A stretch of 64,000 bases of DNA from Brooklawnia propionicigenes (GCF_030297015.1 NZ_AP028056.1:1622939-1686938), one strand, 5' to 3'. Positions 1-8,653 are shown, numbered from the stretch's first letter. Made by a program: numbers and translations. The notes: generated by a model not told the origin, from the letters alone.

Positions 1-402
1 GCACTGGACTTGGTCGGAAAGCAGGCTCACTGGAACATCGTCGGGCCGAACTTCCGCGATCTGCACCTCAACCTGGACGAGCTGGTCCATGTTGCTCGTG
101 AGGGTTCGGACGACATCGCCGAGCGCATGCGCGCCACCGGCGCTGCTCCCGATGGCCGCCCCGCCGTAGTCGCCGCGCTGACCACGCTGCCGGAATTCCC
201 GCAGGGCGAAATCAGCACGCATGATGCGATCGAGCGGATCGTGGCCTCGATCAATGCGGCGGTCGGCACCATTCGCCGGGTGCATGACCAGGTGGACCGC
301 GAGGATCCGACGACGTCGGACATCCTGCACAAGTACATCGAGGACCTCGAGAAGCAGGCGTGGTTCATCGGCTCCGAGCTTCGTCAGCCCACGGTCCGCT
401 GA
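1..402 (+). CDS. dps: Dps-family ferritin-like protein, 5' partial
   Basis: This Dps-type miniferritin would oxidise and store iron and protect DNA under oxidative or starvation stress, as a cytoplasmic dodecamer. The frame is open from base 1, so the start lies outside the window; a TTG at 10 is an artefactual start. Visible are the ferroxidase block with KQAHWNIVG, then LHLNLDEL, which supplies the usual His and Asp/Glu iron ligands, and the C-terminal helix with the conserved EKQAWFIGSELR end. The second Dps gene at 533-1090 aligns closely throughout but lies convergently. The N-terminal 50 or so residues are missing here. Confidence 0.93.
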   Translation, partial: ALDLVGKQAHWNIVGPNFRDLHLNLDELVHVAREGSDDIAERMRATGAAPDGRPAVVAALTTLPEFPQGEISTHDAIERIVASINAAVGTIRRVHDQVDREDPTTSDILHKYIEDLEKQAWFIGSELRQPTVR

Positions 403-423
403 CCTGGCACCGGCGACCATAAG

Positions 424-456
424 ACCAAACCACCAGACCAAACCACCAGACCAAAC
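424..456. repeat. 13-bp tandem repeat, 2.5 copies
   Basis: The unit ACCAAACCACCAG occurs at 424-436 and 437-449, with a partial third copy at 450-456 that runs into the palindromic terminator. It sits just after the stop of the first Dps gene. It looks like replication slippage; no function is evident. Confidence 0.8.
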
Positions 457-499
457 AGTGCGGCTCCGGCTCATATGAGCCGGAGCCGCACTGTTTGGT
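450..499. terminator. bidirectional terminator, perfect 25-bp inverted repeat
   Basis: The arms 450-474 and 475-499 are perfect reverse complements with no spacer (centre CAT/ATG). Its position between two convergent dps genes makes a shared transcription terminator the natural reading. The arms are unusually long and the hairpin lacks a separate loop or a clear U tract. Confidence 0.7.
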
Positions 500-532
500 G
501 CACTCGATGAGGGCGATCGGACAGCGTCGCGG

Positions 533-1090
533 TTAGCTGGCGGCAGAACTGCTGCGTGCCTTGGTGTTCTTCGGATGGCGCAGTTCAGCTCCGACGAACC
601 AGGCCTGCTGTTCCAGCGCCGCAATGTAGTCGTGCAGGATGTCTGCGGAGGTCGGATCATCGCTGTCGACGCTGTCGTGAACCTCGCGCATTGATGCGAC
701 GGTGGTGTCGATGGCTACCACGATCAGGTTGATCGCATCGTGGGTGTCGATCTCGCCGGGCGGGAAGTCCGGGATGGCTGTCGCGCCGGCCACGGTGCTG
801 GGGCGTCCGTCCGGCGTGGCGTGCAGCGCTCGCATGCGCTCGGCTACCTCGTCCGAACCCCGACGGGCAACGGCGACGACCTCGTCCAGATTCAGATGGA
901 GATCTCGGAAGTTTGCGCCGACGATGTTCCAATGGGCCTGCTTAGCGACCAGCTGCAAGGCGATGAGATCCACCAGGACTCGTTCCAGATCGCGCGCCAG
1001 CGCGGCGGACGCCTTGAATCCGCCTTCGGCATTCTGAAAGCTGGTCACCTGGACGGATTGCGACTTGGATGGACTGATTGTGCTGGTCAT
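533..1090 (-). CDS. dps: Dps-family ferritin-like protein
   Basis: A second, complete Dps paralogue of 185 residues. The reading frame extends upstream to 1282, but the extension is Pro/Arg-rich non-Dps sequence; the ATG at 1090 gives MTSTISPSKS and is preceded by a GGAG ribosome-binding site, so I use it. The ferritin helices contain KQAHWNIVGANF and LHLNLDEVV (ferroxidase ligands) and end with EQQAWFVGAELR. The C-terminus is a short basic, Ser-rich tail (KNTKARSSSAAS) that could contact DNA, as tails do in other Dps proteins. Role: iron oxidation and storage and peroxide resistance. It lies convergent to the Dps gene at the left edge; expression from its own promoter upstream of 1090 is inferred. 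Confidence 0.92.
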   Translation of the reverse strand: MTSTISPSKSQSVQVTSFQNAEGGFKASAALARDLERVLVDLIALQLVAKQAHWNIVGANFRDLHLNLDEVVAVARRGSDEVAERMRALHATPDGRPSTVAGATAIPDFPPGEIDTHDAINLIVVAIDTTVASMREVHDSVDSDDPTSADILHDYIAALEQQAWFVGAELRHPKNTKARSSSAAS

Positions 1091-1687
1091 CTGGTATCTC
1101 CGATCTGATCGACGAGATGTATCTGTGCACCACCGTGACTCGGCTTTTCTGGGGGGACCGCGGCCGGGCCACGGTGGTGCTTGCCCACCGAGCGGGGGCT
1201 TCGGCGGGCAGGGCCTGGGCGTGGGCGTGGCATAACTGTGCGAGCGGGTGAATCTCACAGTCGTGGAGAACGCACACGTCATATGCGCACAGGCTCATAG
1301 CGCAACAGTGCCGGTCCGTCGGCGATCGTAATACACCCCTATGGGTGGAATCGGTCAAGCTATCTATTGTGTTTGAATGATCGCGATAGCTGCGGCCAGC
1401 CGATGATCCTGCCTACCGCCATCCGCGTTAGGGATGGCCGGTTCGTTGTATGACCGTCATATGCTGGATGTAGCCGATCAAAAACAAGGGAGCGGATTCC
1501 GAGTTTTTGGTGCTAGTTCAGATCGGAGGTCAGATATCGAGTGTTGTCTGAATTGTCCGGAGAGCTGACCGCCATGTGGTGCCCCTGAGGCGATTGTGGA
1601 TGTACTCTGCGTGGGCGTAACTGCTCGTCAGCGCGCAGTGCCTTGGGCTTTCTGTCAATACCCCTAACCTGAGAGCGAAGGAAAATT
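1091..1687. other. intergenic region between divergent dps and glsB-like genes
   Basis: No credible gene is seen in this 597-base stretch. It must hold the promoters of both flanking stress-type genes. A small inverted repeat ATGAC-C-GTCAT lies at 1450-1460, and an AT-richer patch with TATCTATTGTG lies near 1360-1372, but neither can be assigned to a named sigma factor or regulator. ORFs across it are short and without family resemblance. Confidence 0.5.
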
Positions 1688-1951
1688 ATGGGATTTTTCG
1701 GCTGGATTATTTTGGGACTTATCGCAGGTACGATCGCCAAGACGATCCTGAAGGACCGCGCCCCCGGAGGGTGGCTCGGATCGCTCGTCGTAGGTGTCAT
1801 CGGAGCGGCGCTCGGTGGCTGGATCGGTAGCGCAATCTTCGGTGTCGGACTTGAGAATTTCTGGAGTCTGCAGACTTGGCTCATCGCCATCCTGGGTGCC
1901 CTGCTGGTGCTGTTCATCTACGGATTGCTCGGCGGCCGCAGGCGCGCCTAG
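1688..1951 (+). CDS. GlsB/YeaQ/YmgE-family membrane protein
   Basis: This 87-residue, three-helix membrane protein belongs to the transglycosylase-associated protein family (GlsB/YeaQ/YmgE), small stress-induced membrane proteins of unknown biochemical function. The sequence shows the family's Gly-rich helices: residues about 2-20 (GFFGWIILGLIAGTIAK), 29-52 and 60-82, with a basic GGRRRA end. An AAGGA ribosome-binding site precedes the ATG. The stop codon at 1949-1951 directly abuts the TA target duplication of the IS630 element, so the insertion removed any native downstream context but left the coding sequence intact. Confidence 0.85.
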   Translation: MGFFGWIILGLIAGTIAKTILKDRAPGGWLGSLVVGVIGAALGGWIGSAIFGVGLENFWSLQTWLIAILGALLVLFIYGLLGGRRRA

Positions 1952-1964
1952 TAGTGTGTCGCTG

Positions 1965-2747
1965 CTAAGTGTTTGGGTATAGGTGGTGAAGTTTGATGCG
2001 GGCGTCGGTCGTGGTGAACTGCCAGCGGACTTGGCGCTCGTCGTCGTTGGTTGCGGCCTGCCAGGCGGCGAGTTCGGTGTTGAGGATGTCGAGGTCGTCG
2101 ATCCGGCGGGTCAGGCACTGGCGGGTCAGGGCGGACAGCTCGATCTCGGCGATGTTGAGCCAGGAGCCGTGCTTGGGTGTGTAGTGGATCTCGAGCCGCT
2201 CGGCCAGCGCGCGTGCTTTGGCTGGCTCGAACGCTTCGTAGAGCGAACCGAGGGTGTGCGTGTTGAGGTTGTCCATGACCAGGACGACCCGTTGCGCGTC
2301 GGGGTAGTCGACGTTGAGAAGCTGATCGATTTCCGTGGCCCAGTCGATCCGGGTCCGCTGCGCCCGGGCGTCGACCCGGCGGCGGCCGGCGAGGGGCTCG
2401 ACCCACACGAAGATCGAGCAGGTGCCGTGCCGGACGTACTCGGAGTCTTCTTTGAGGTCGTGGCCCGGGCAGGCAGGGATCGGATCGCGGGCGTGGCCGA
2501 GGAGCTGGTATGGCTTTTCGTCCATACAGACCACCGGAACGGCCGGGTCGTAGGGGCGGTGGTAGACCTCCAGCACGTCCTCCATCCGCGCGACGAACTC
2601 GCCGTTGGCTTTGGGCGGGATCGTCCAGCACGCTTTCAGGTGAGGACGAAGCCCCCTTTTTTCAGGGTCCGACCGATCGTGGAGTGATCCAGCGGCCCGA
2701 TCCCGTCGGTGAGGGCCACGTGTTTCTCCAGCAGCCGCAGCGACCAC
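1965..2747 (-). CDS. IS630 transposase, C-terminal DDE catalytic part
   Basis: This frame carries the DDE domain of the IS630 transposase. Useful residues start around base 2661 ([11 protein letters not shown]...). The first catalytic Asp lies in [12 protein letters not shown], the second in [11 protein letters not shown], and the Glu in [11 protein letters not shown]; the end [16 protein letters not shown] is typical of the family. The first 30 or so residues of the open frame are out-of-frame noise over the upstream ORF. Expression would need a -1 frameshift at the A6G5 run; if that does not happen, the element is non-autonomous. Confidence 0.85.
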   Translation of the reverse strand: MVAAAAGETRGPHRRDRAAGSLHDRSDPEKRGLRPHLKACWTIPPKANGEFVARMEDVLEVYHRPYDPAVPVVCMDEKPYQLLGHARDPIPACPGHDLKEDSEYVRHGTCSIFVWVEPLAGRRRVDARAQRTRIDWATEIDQLLNVDYPDAQRVVLVMDNLNTHTLGSLYEAFEPAKARALAERLEIHYTPKHGSWLNIAEIELSALTRQCLTRRIDDLDILNTELAAWQAATNDDERQVRWQFTTTDARIKLHHLYPNT

Positions 2748-3109
2748 CGGTCATACCCTTCCGGTGGCCTTGTGCACGCCAACGCGATCACCCTGGCCTC
2801 GACATCCCCGGTCACTTTCGCTGGCACCGGCGGCGTGACCCGCTTCTTGCGGTGGATCACCGCATGAACATCCCCGCCAGAGGCCGTGAACTGCTTCGCG
2901 ATCAGATACACCGTCTGTATCGACACGCCCACTCGCTCCGCGACGACCCGCCTGTGCGGCACCGCCCTGGCGTTCTCGTCGAGCTCGAGCAGAACCCGCG
3001 CCCTCATGACCGTCCTGACCGGGTGCGCGCCACGCGAGACCACCCGCGTCAACGACGCACGATCAGCATCCGTCAACTCAACGACATGATCCTTCGGTCT
3101 GGGCATCAC
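2636..3109 (-). CDS. IS630 transposase, N-terminal (DNA-binding) part
   Basis: These 157 residues hold the helix-turn-helix half of an IS630-type transposase: a winged-helix segment with [17 protein letters not shown] (about 57-73) and a second HTH-like segment ending in [12 protein letters not shown]. Translation terminates six residues later (GGFVLT, stop at 2636). The catalytic half continues in the -1 frame, beginning at the same Lys codons, so the two parts together would make the usual length of about 350 residues. The frame change falls exactly on a run A6G5 in the mRNA. Confidence 0.85.
   Translation of the reverse strand: MMPRPKDHVVELTDADRASLTRVVSRGAHPVRTVMRARVLLELDENARAVPHRRVVAERVGVSIQTVYLIAKQFTASGGDVHAVIHRKKRVTPPVPAKVTGDVEARVIALACTRPPEGYDRWSLRLLEKHVALTDGIGPLDHSTIGRTLKKGGFVLT
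2652..2662 (-). other. candidate -1 frameshift site (A6G5) in the transposase
   Basis: On the minus strand the sequence reads CTG AAA AAA GGG GGC in the upstream frame. Slipping back one base after the second AAA gives AGG GGG CTT and enters the catalytic frame. Frameshifting on A-runs is known in several IS families. Whether it is programmed here or is a mutation cannot be told from sequence alone. Confidence 0.55.
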
Positions 3110-3243
3110 GCGGCTCCTCCTGATCGATTATCGGTCAGGAAACAGTCAAGCCTCAACATACACAAATCATTAGCAGCGACACACTACTAGTACTCGCGTT
3201 TGACGCCTTGACGCTACCGGCGCATTAGCCGGGCCACGAAAGA

Positions 3244-3287
3244 AGTCGCGCCCGCAGCCTCGATTCTCCGGGGCTGCGGGCGCGACT
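3244..3287 (-). terminator. terminator of the sugar ABC operon
   Basis: A perfect 16-bp inverted repeat (3244-3259 and 3272-3287, 12-base loop) lies 11 bases beyond the permease stop at 3299. On the minus strand it is followed by TTCTTT. This is the expected end of the malQ/ABC transcript. Confidence 0.8.
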
Positions 3288-3298
3288 GGTTGTGGTGC

Positions 3299-4213
3299 CT
3301 ACTTAACCGCACCGGCCGTGAGGCCACGAACGAAGTAGCGCTGCATGATCAGGAAGACCGCGACCGGTATGACCATGGAGATGAACGCTCCCGCGCTCAG
3401 CAGGTACCAGGCCGAACCGCGGCTGCCCGACAGCTGCGAGATGTACACGGTCAGCGGCGCCACCCCGGAGCTGCCACCCAGGAAGACCATCGAGACCAGC
3501 AGGTCATTCCACGTCCAGAGGAACTGGAAGATGCCGTAGGCAACGATTGCCGGAGTAGCCAGCGGCAGCACGATACGCAGGAAGATCTGCACCGGGCCCG
3601 CACCGTCGATCGTCGCGGCTTCCACCAGCGACGGCGGCAGATCGCGGATCGAGTTGAACATCATGAAGACGGCCAAGGGCAGCCCGAAGATCGTGTGCGA
3701 GATCCAGACTGTCCAGTAGGTGCCGTCAATGCCGAGCGTGCCGTACATCTGCATCAGCGGCACCAGCGCCACCTGCAAAGGAACGACCTGAAGCGCGAAG
3801 ACCGCGATGAACAGCCAGTCGCGTCCGGGGAACTGCAGCCACGAGAAGCCATAGGCAGCCAAGGCGGCCAGTGCCAGTGGAAACAGCGTGCTCGGGATCG
3901 TGATGACGAAGGAGTTCACGAAATAGTCGAGCATGGACGACGAGCCGCTGCCCGACAACGCCCTGACGTAGTTGTCCAGCGTGAAATCCGGATTGGTGAT
4001 GACCGTCCACCAACCCGACCGGGTGATGTCGGCCTGCGGCCTGAATGAGGTGATCAGCAGGCCGATCGTCGGCACGGTCCAGACCGTTGCGATCAGGATC
4101 GCGATGGCGGTCGCCAACGGCGAGGTGGTCGCCCGCGTCGGATCATGCCGGCGCTTGCGTTTCGGCTGCTCCAAGCTGAGACTCTCGGTTGGAGGAATGA
4201 CGAGCGCGCTCAT
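3299..4213 (-). CDS. ABC sugar transporter permease, MalG/AglG type
   Basis: An inner-membrane permease of 304 residues. It has a basic, Thr-rich cytoplasmic N-terminus, six predicted membrane segments and the ATPase-contacting EAA loop (EAATIDGAGPVQIFLRIVLPLATP, quoted here in two parts: EAATIDGAGP and VQIFLRIVLPLATP) near residue 200. This is the MalG subfamily (carbohydrate uptake class CUT1). Its ATG at 4213 immediately follows the stop of the MalF-like gene, so the two are translated from one message. The pair should form the translocation channel for the binding protein at 5269-6633. Confidence 0.92.
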   Translation of the reverse strand: MSALVIPPTESLSLEQPKRKRRHDPTRATTSPLATAIAILIATVWTVPTIGLLITSFRPQADITRSGWWTVITNPDFTLDNYVRALSGSGSSSMLDYFVNSFVITIPSTLFPLALAALAAYGFSWLQFPGRDWLFIAVFALQVVPLQVALVPLMQMYGTLGIDGTYWTVWISHTIFGLPLAVFMMFNSIRDLPPSLVEAATIDGAGPVQIFLRIVLPLATPAIVAYGIFQFLWTWNDLLVSMVFLGGSSGVAPLTVYISQLSGSRGSAWYLLSAGAFISMVIPVAVFLIMQRYFVRGLTAGAVK

Positions 4214-5164
4214 CTAACTCACCTGCCTCAACTGTCGCACGTTGTACACGATGATCGGCGATACCAAGATGAACAGCAGCACAGCCAGCGCCGACCCCAA
4301 TCCCGGCTGATTCTGGGTGAAGCTGGACGAGTAGAAGTCATTGGCCACCACCGAAGTACCGAAGTTGCCGCCGGTCATCGTCCGGACGATGTCGAAGACC
4401 TTCAGCGCAGCGATCGCGATCGTCGTCAGCACCATGATCAGCGAACTGCGGATACTCGGCAACGTGATGAAACGGAACAACGACCAGCCGGTGGCACCGT
4501 CGATCTTGGCCGCCTCGATGACCTCGTCGGGGATCGCCTTGATGGCCGCGGACAGCACCGTCATCGCGAATCCGGCCTGAATCCAGATCATGACGACGAT
4601 CAGGAAGAGGTTGTTCCAGGGGCTCATGATCAAGAACTGCTTGGTTTCGAACCCGAATGATTTGAGCACCTGGTTGAGCAGCCCGATCTGCGGGGCCTGC
4701 GTGGGTTTGTATTCGTAGACGAACTTCCAGATCACCGATGCGCCCACCATGGAGATCGCCATCGGCAGGAAGATCAGGGTCTTGGCTATCGCTTCCACCG
4801 GTGTGCGGTCCACGATGATCGCATAGAGCAGGCCGATCGCGATCGCCAGCAGTGGGACGAGCAGCACCCACACCGCCGTGTTGATGATCGAGGTCCGCAG
4901 GTCGCCGCGGGTGAAGATCGCCACGTAGTTCGAGATCGAGACCGAACCGGTGCCGGCCAACCCCCGGAATGATTTCTCGATCGTCAGGATGGTCGGCCAG
5001 ACCAATCCGACGGCGACCAGTGCGACCGTCGGCCCAACGAAGAAGATGGCCCGGACGCGATCGCCATGCCTGCCACGGGCCAGGCTTGCCGCGCCGAGCA
5101 GCAATGCAACGACCACCGCCAGCATGGCGATGGCCAAGATGAGCTGTATGAACTTATCTGCCAC
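4214..5164 (-). CDS. ABC sugar transporter permease, MalF/AglF type
   Basis: This 316-residue permease has an N-terminal hydrophobic segment followed by the six-helix MalF-type domain. The EAA loop reads EVIEAAKIDGATGWSLFRFI near residue 215. The shape (one additional N-terminal helix, no long periplasmic P2 loop) resembles AglF-type alpha-glucoside permeases more than E. coli MalF. It partners the MalG-like protein encoded directly downstream. No ATP-binding subunit is encoded in this operon; CUT1 importers of Gram-positive bacteria often share one MsmK/MsmX-like ATPase encoded elsewhere. Confidence 0.92.
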   Translation of the reverse strand: MADKFIQLILAIAMLAVVVALLLGAASLARGRHGDRVRAIFFVGPTVALVAVGLVWPTILTIEKSFRGLAGTGSVSISNYVAIFTRGDLRTSIINTAVWVLLVPLLAIAIGLLYAIIVDRTPVEAIAKTLIFLPMAISMVGASVIWKFVYEYKPTQAPQIGLLNQVLKSFGFETKQFLIMSPWNNLFLIVVMIWIQAGFAMTVLSAAIKAIPDEVIEAAKIDGATGWSLFRFITLPSIRSSLIMVLTTIAIAALKVFDIVRTMTGGNFGTSVVANDFYSSSFTQNQPGLGSALAVLLFILVSPIIVYNVRQLRQVS

Positions 5165-5268
5165 TTGTCTTGTCCTGTCCCCCTAGCGTGAATCGACGTT
5201 CCGGCGATCGGACCGGTGCGGCGCGAGATCGGCGCCCACCAGCCCGATCGCCGGTAGTCAGAAATCAA

Positions 5269-6633
5269 TCAGGCAGGCCAGCTGCGCTCGACCTGATCGG
5301 TGACCTCCTGCGAGGTCACATCGGTGGTCGTCCAGTCGACCATGGCGGTCCAGAAGGTGCCGGCACCGACAGCGCTCGGCATCAGATCGGAACCATCGAA
5401 GCGGAACAGTGCGTGGTCGTCGGTCAGCAGTTCGACCGAGAGCTTGTCCACCTCGTTGGTCAGCAGGGCGGTGTCCAGCCCCGAGTTGGCGCTGACCGCA
5501 CCACCGGCAGTGGTGGCACGAGCCCGCTCATTGGCCCAGTCGGCACTCGCGAGGTAGGTCTGGAAGGCCTGAACCTCGGGGCGGTCAGAGAAGGCGAGCG
5601 CGAAGTCGCCGCCGCCGATAATCGGCTTTGCGACATCGGGATCGACTGCAGGCAGGTAGAACGCCCAGATCGTCCCGTCGGGGCCGACCTCGGTGCCCTC
5701 AGGCCAGGAGTTCCCGTAGAAGGAGGCCTGACGATGCATGTAGCAGGTGCCATCGAGGATCGGCAGTCCGGCATCGGTGAAGGCCGTGGTCGAGATGGTC
5801 TTCCGGTCACCCAGGCCACCATTGACGTAGTTGTCGTCCCGCAGGATCTTGCCGGTGGTCTCGAAGGCGTTGACCACGGTGGCGTCGTTGAACGGGATCT
5901 CATGAGTGACCCACTTGTCGTAGGTCGGGCCGTCGGTGGTGCGGAGCATGACGTCTTCGATCCAGTCGGTGCCGACCCAGCCGGTCGCTGCACCATCGCC
6001 GAAGCCGACGCACCACGGCTTGGTCAAGCCGTCGTTGTGATCCGATGCGATCTTCGCGGTGAGGTCCATCATCTCGGCCCAGGTCGTGGGGACCTCGTAG
6101 CCGGCATCGGCGAAGGCCGTCGGCGAATACCAGACCAGCGACTTGACCGAGGCGCCTACGGGCGCGGCGTAGAAGGTGCCGTCGACCGTGCCGTAGGTCT
6201 TCCAGTCCTCACTGAAGTACCTGTCGACGTTGGCCTCGGTCTCGGCCGGCGCGGCTACCGCCCGGCCGCTGGCGACCAGCGTCTGGACGAGTCCGGGCTG
6301 CGGCACGAATGCGATGTCCGGGGCGTTGCCACCCTGCACCCGCAGCGAGACCTGCTCCGAGAATGCCTTGTCACCCTGATAGTCGATGGTGGCTCCGGTG
6401 CACTGCTCGAATGCCTGGAAGGACTCGATGTACGGGTCCGCCTCGGGCGAGACGATCGCGGTGTAGACGGAGACCGTCGTCCCCGACAGATCGCCGTAGG
6501 TGCTGAAGGCCGAACAGTCGACGGTTGCGGTGGAGTCGGATCCGCCGCCAGAATCGGAGCCGCAAGCGGCCAGGCCCATCGTGAGGACCAGGGCACTTGA
6601 TATGGCGAGCGGACGAATGAATTTTCCTGACAC
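5269..6633 (-). CDS. ABC sugar-binding lipoprotein, alpha-glucoside type
   Basis: An extracellular solute-binding protein of family 1 (about 454 residues) that delivers a sugar to the two permeases downstream. The signal peptide ends in the lipobox LAAC, with the lipidated Cys followed by a Gly/Ser linker (GSDSGGGSDS). The mature part is rich in aromatic residues, as in carbohydrate-binding proteins, and resembles AglE-type alpha-glucoside receptors. Start choice: the ATG at 6639 directly abuts the AGAGGAG ribosome-binding site, whereas the GTG at 6633 lies 6 bases from it, so I prefer the GTG. The substrate is inferred from the neighbouring 4-alpha-glucanotransferase; it could be maltose, maltodextrin, trehalose or sucrose. 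Confidence 0.9.
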   Translation of the reverse strand: MSGKFIRPLAISSALVLTMGLAACGSDSGGGSDSTATVDCSAFSTYGDLSGTTVSVYTAIVSPEADPYIESFQAFEQCTGATIDYQGDKAFSEQVSLRVQGGNAPDIAFVPQPGLVQTLVASGRAVAAPAETEANVDRYFSEDWKTYGTVDGTFYAAPVGASVKSLVWYSPTAFADAGYEVPTTWAEMMDLTAKIASDHNDGLTKPWCVGFGDGAATGWVGTDWIEDVMLRTTDGPTYDKWVTHEIPFNDATVVNAFETTGKILRDDNYVNGGLGDRKTISTTAFTDAGLPILDGTCYMHRQASFYGNSWPEGTEVGPDGTIWAFYLPAVDPDVAKPIIGGGDFALAFSDRPEVQAFQTYLASADWANERARATTAGGAVSANSGLDTALLTNEVDKLSVELLTDDHALFRFDGSDLMPSAVGAGTFWTAMVDWTTTDVTSQEVTDQVERSWPA

Positions 6634-6760
6634 CAGCATCTCCTCTGCGTTGAGTTGAGTGTTGCTTTCGTCTATCTACACATCCTGCTACTCAACAGCG
6701 CACGCCAAGGGATCAACTGGGGGAGAAACCCATAACGTTCCGGTAACTACGCCCGTCCCA

Positions 6761-8653
6761 TCAGCGGCTCTCATGCATGAGATGGACCAGATCGCGGGCC
6801 AGCTGCGAGGTCATGATGTCGTCCACGAAACCGGGCAGTGCGATCCGCCAGTTCGGGTAGGCGTCCACCGTGCCGGGCATATTCGGCCGCTCGGCCACCA
6901 TCGCGGCATCGTCGATATTGACCACGATGACGATGGAGTCGGCGTTCGACAGCATCCGGTAGCGGGCGATCACCGCCGCCTTGATGTCTTCGCTGGTCAT
7001 CGATGCGCGATCGCGATCGGGGTCGATATGGGCGAGCTCGGCCAGGCTGCGGCGAGTGCGCTCGATCTGTGCCCAATCGGCGTTCTTGCCGATCCGCTTC
7101 AGGTCGGCCACATCGCTACCGGTCAGCAGGCCCGCCACACTCACCTGATCATGGGTGGAGCTGGTGCCCACACCGAGCGTCGGGAAGTCGTCGATGGGGG
7201 TCCGCATACCCGAACGGTTTCCCAGCATGCCGATATCGGCCATCGTCTCGCGCACGCCCGCGGCGACCGTGCCCATGTCCTCGCCGACGATCCAGGCGTC
7301 GGCCCGCATCGCCTCCAACCGCAGGATCGCGAGGTAGGCGTCCACGGCGTAGTAGACGTAGACACCATCTGCCGCGCCACCGGCGACCGGCACCCAGTAG
7401 AGCCGCCACAGCTGCATGACATGGTCCATCCGCAGGCTGCCGGCATAGGCCAAGGCGCTGTGCACCATCTCGATGAAGGGAGCGAAATCAGCCTGCACGA
7501 CCGACTGCGGATTGAACGGCGGCAGACCCCAGCGCTGGCCCTCGGTGTTGTGCGAGTCGGGCGGGGCGCCGATCTCGAAGTTGAAGTTCAGTAGATCCTG
7601 GAAGGCCCAGGCATCCGCGCTGCCGGCGTCGAAGCCGACCGCCAGATCGGCGATGACGTCCACGCCGTAGCTGCAGGCCTCCTGGTACTGCACGGAGGCG
7701 ACCCACTGGGCCCAGACATGGAAGCGGATCCGCTCGGCATGCTCGCGGGCGAACTGGGCAACACCGGGCGAGTCGGGCCGGTGCAACTGCTCGGGCCACT
7801 TGTGCCAGTCGCTGTCCTGCTGGGTCTCCACGATCGTCGACCAGATCGCGAACCGCTGCAGTTGAAGACCGTGCTGATCACGCCAGGCCTCGAACTCGAC
7901 ATTGGGCTCGTCCTTCACCTGCTCGAAAATCCGCTCGAGCGCCTCGATCTTCAGTGCCCAGATCGCATCGCGGTCGATGAGACGCTCGTTGTTGAGCGCG
8001 CGACCCCTGGCGTCGAGATCGGACAGGTTGACCCGCTCGGCACCGAACGCCCGGCCGGGTGCGACATGCAACAGGTTCAAGAAGAGCCGGGATGCCGGCG
8101 AGTAGGGCGAGGGCTGCGGAGATGACAGCGGCGCGATGGCATGCACGGGTGAGACCTGAACGCAAGAGGCGCCCTGGGCAGCGGCGATTCGGCAAATCAG
8201 GCCGAGATCGCGGAAATCGCCGATACCCCAGGAACGCCGTGTCCGGGTGGCGTAGAGCTGTATCTGCCAACCCCAGCCGCGCTCGGGAACCTTGAGCCGC
8301 TCCGGGGCTGCGATGACGAAGCGCCGTACGCCCTCGCGGGTGTAAAGGATGTGATAGCCGGGGACGTCGACCACCCCGTGCACCTGGACATTGAAGCCAT
8401 CCTCCAGAATCAAGGTGCCGAAGAGCTCTGGATGCCAGGATCCCGGCGTGCAGACGATCGGCTCGCCGGTGCCCGCCAGACTGGATGGTTCGGGGAAGCT
8501 GTCGCTGACCAGTTGGAGTGTCTCGGTGGGGGTATCCACCCAATGGCCGGCTGTGCTCTGATAGCCGAAGGAGACACCCAGGGGCGCCAGCTTACTGATC
8601 AGTTTTTCGCGGTCCGCGCCGATGGCGGCATACATCTGAGTCAATGCGCTCAT
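6761..8653 (-). CDS. malQ: 4-alpha-glucanotransferase (GH77)
   Basis: Amylomaltase transfers alpha-1,4-glucan segments between maltodextrins, releasing glucose, in maltodextrin and glycogen metabolism in the cytosol. The protein is about 630 residues. Recognisable are the N-terminal beta-rich extension of MalQ, the GH77 segment WGIGDFRDL, a conserved Asp in SLRMDHVMQLWRLYWVP, and the segment VGEDMGTV, which carries the acidic catalytic region. The open frame extends to 8689; I start at the ATG at 8653 (MSALTQMYAA) because upstream residues do not match the family. It is encoded upstream of and in the same direction as the sugar ABC importer, 127 bases apart, which supports a maltodextrin-type substrate. 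Confidence 0.9.
   Translation of the reverse strand: MSALTQMYAAIGADREKLISKLAPLGVSFGYQSTAGHWVDTPTETLQLVSDSFPEPSSLAGTGEPIVCTPGSWHPELFGTLILEDGFNVQVHGVVDVPGYHILYTREGVRRFVIAAPERLKVPERGWGWQIQLYATRTRRSWGIGDFRDLGLICRIAAAQGASCVQVSPVHAIAPLSSPQPSPYSPASRLFLNLLHVAPGRAFGAERVNLSDLDARGRALNNERLIDRDAIWALKIEALERIFEQVKDEPNVEFEAWRDQHGLQLQRFAIWSTIVETQQDSDWHKWPEQLHRPDSPGVAQFAREHAERIRFHVWAQWVASVQYQEACSYGVDVIADLAVGFDAGSADAWAFQDLLNFNFEIGAPPDSHNTEGQRWGLPPFNPQSVVQADFAPFIEMVHSALAYAGSLRMDHVMQLWRLYWVPVAGGAADGVYVYYAVDAYLAILRLEAMRADAWIVGEDMGTVAAGVRETMADIGMLGNRSGMRTPIDDFPTLGVGTSSTHDQVSVAGLLTGSDVADLKRIGKNADWAQIERTRRSLAELAHIDPDRDRASMTSEDIKAAVIARYRMLSNADSIVIVVNIDDAAMVAERPNMPGTVDAYPNWRIALPGFVDDIMTSQLARDLVHLMHESR

Larger units (their letters stand above)
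1954..3184. mobile_element. IS630-family insertion sequence, complete
   Basis: The element is 1231 bp. Its ends are inverted repeats: GTGTGTCGCTGCTAA at 1954-1968 is matched exactly by the reverse complement of 3170-3184, with weaker similarity for about 12 further bases. It is flanked by the dinucleotide TA at 1952-1953 and 3185-3186, the target duplication expected of IS630/Tc1-mariner elements. Inside is one transposase on the minus strand in two frames. Intact ends and target duplication suggest a fairly recent insertion. Confidence 0.9.

Noticed and set aside
533-1282. Longer 249-residue Dps with a Pro-rich N-terminal extension
   Set aside because: The extension has no homology pattern, and a good ribosome-binding site lies before the ATG at 1090.
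5170-6600. 476-residue plus-strand ORF
   Set aside because: It is the antisense of the sugar-binding lipoprotein gene, with Arg/Gly-rich noise translation.
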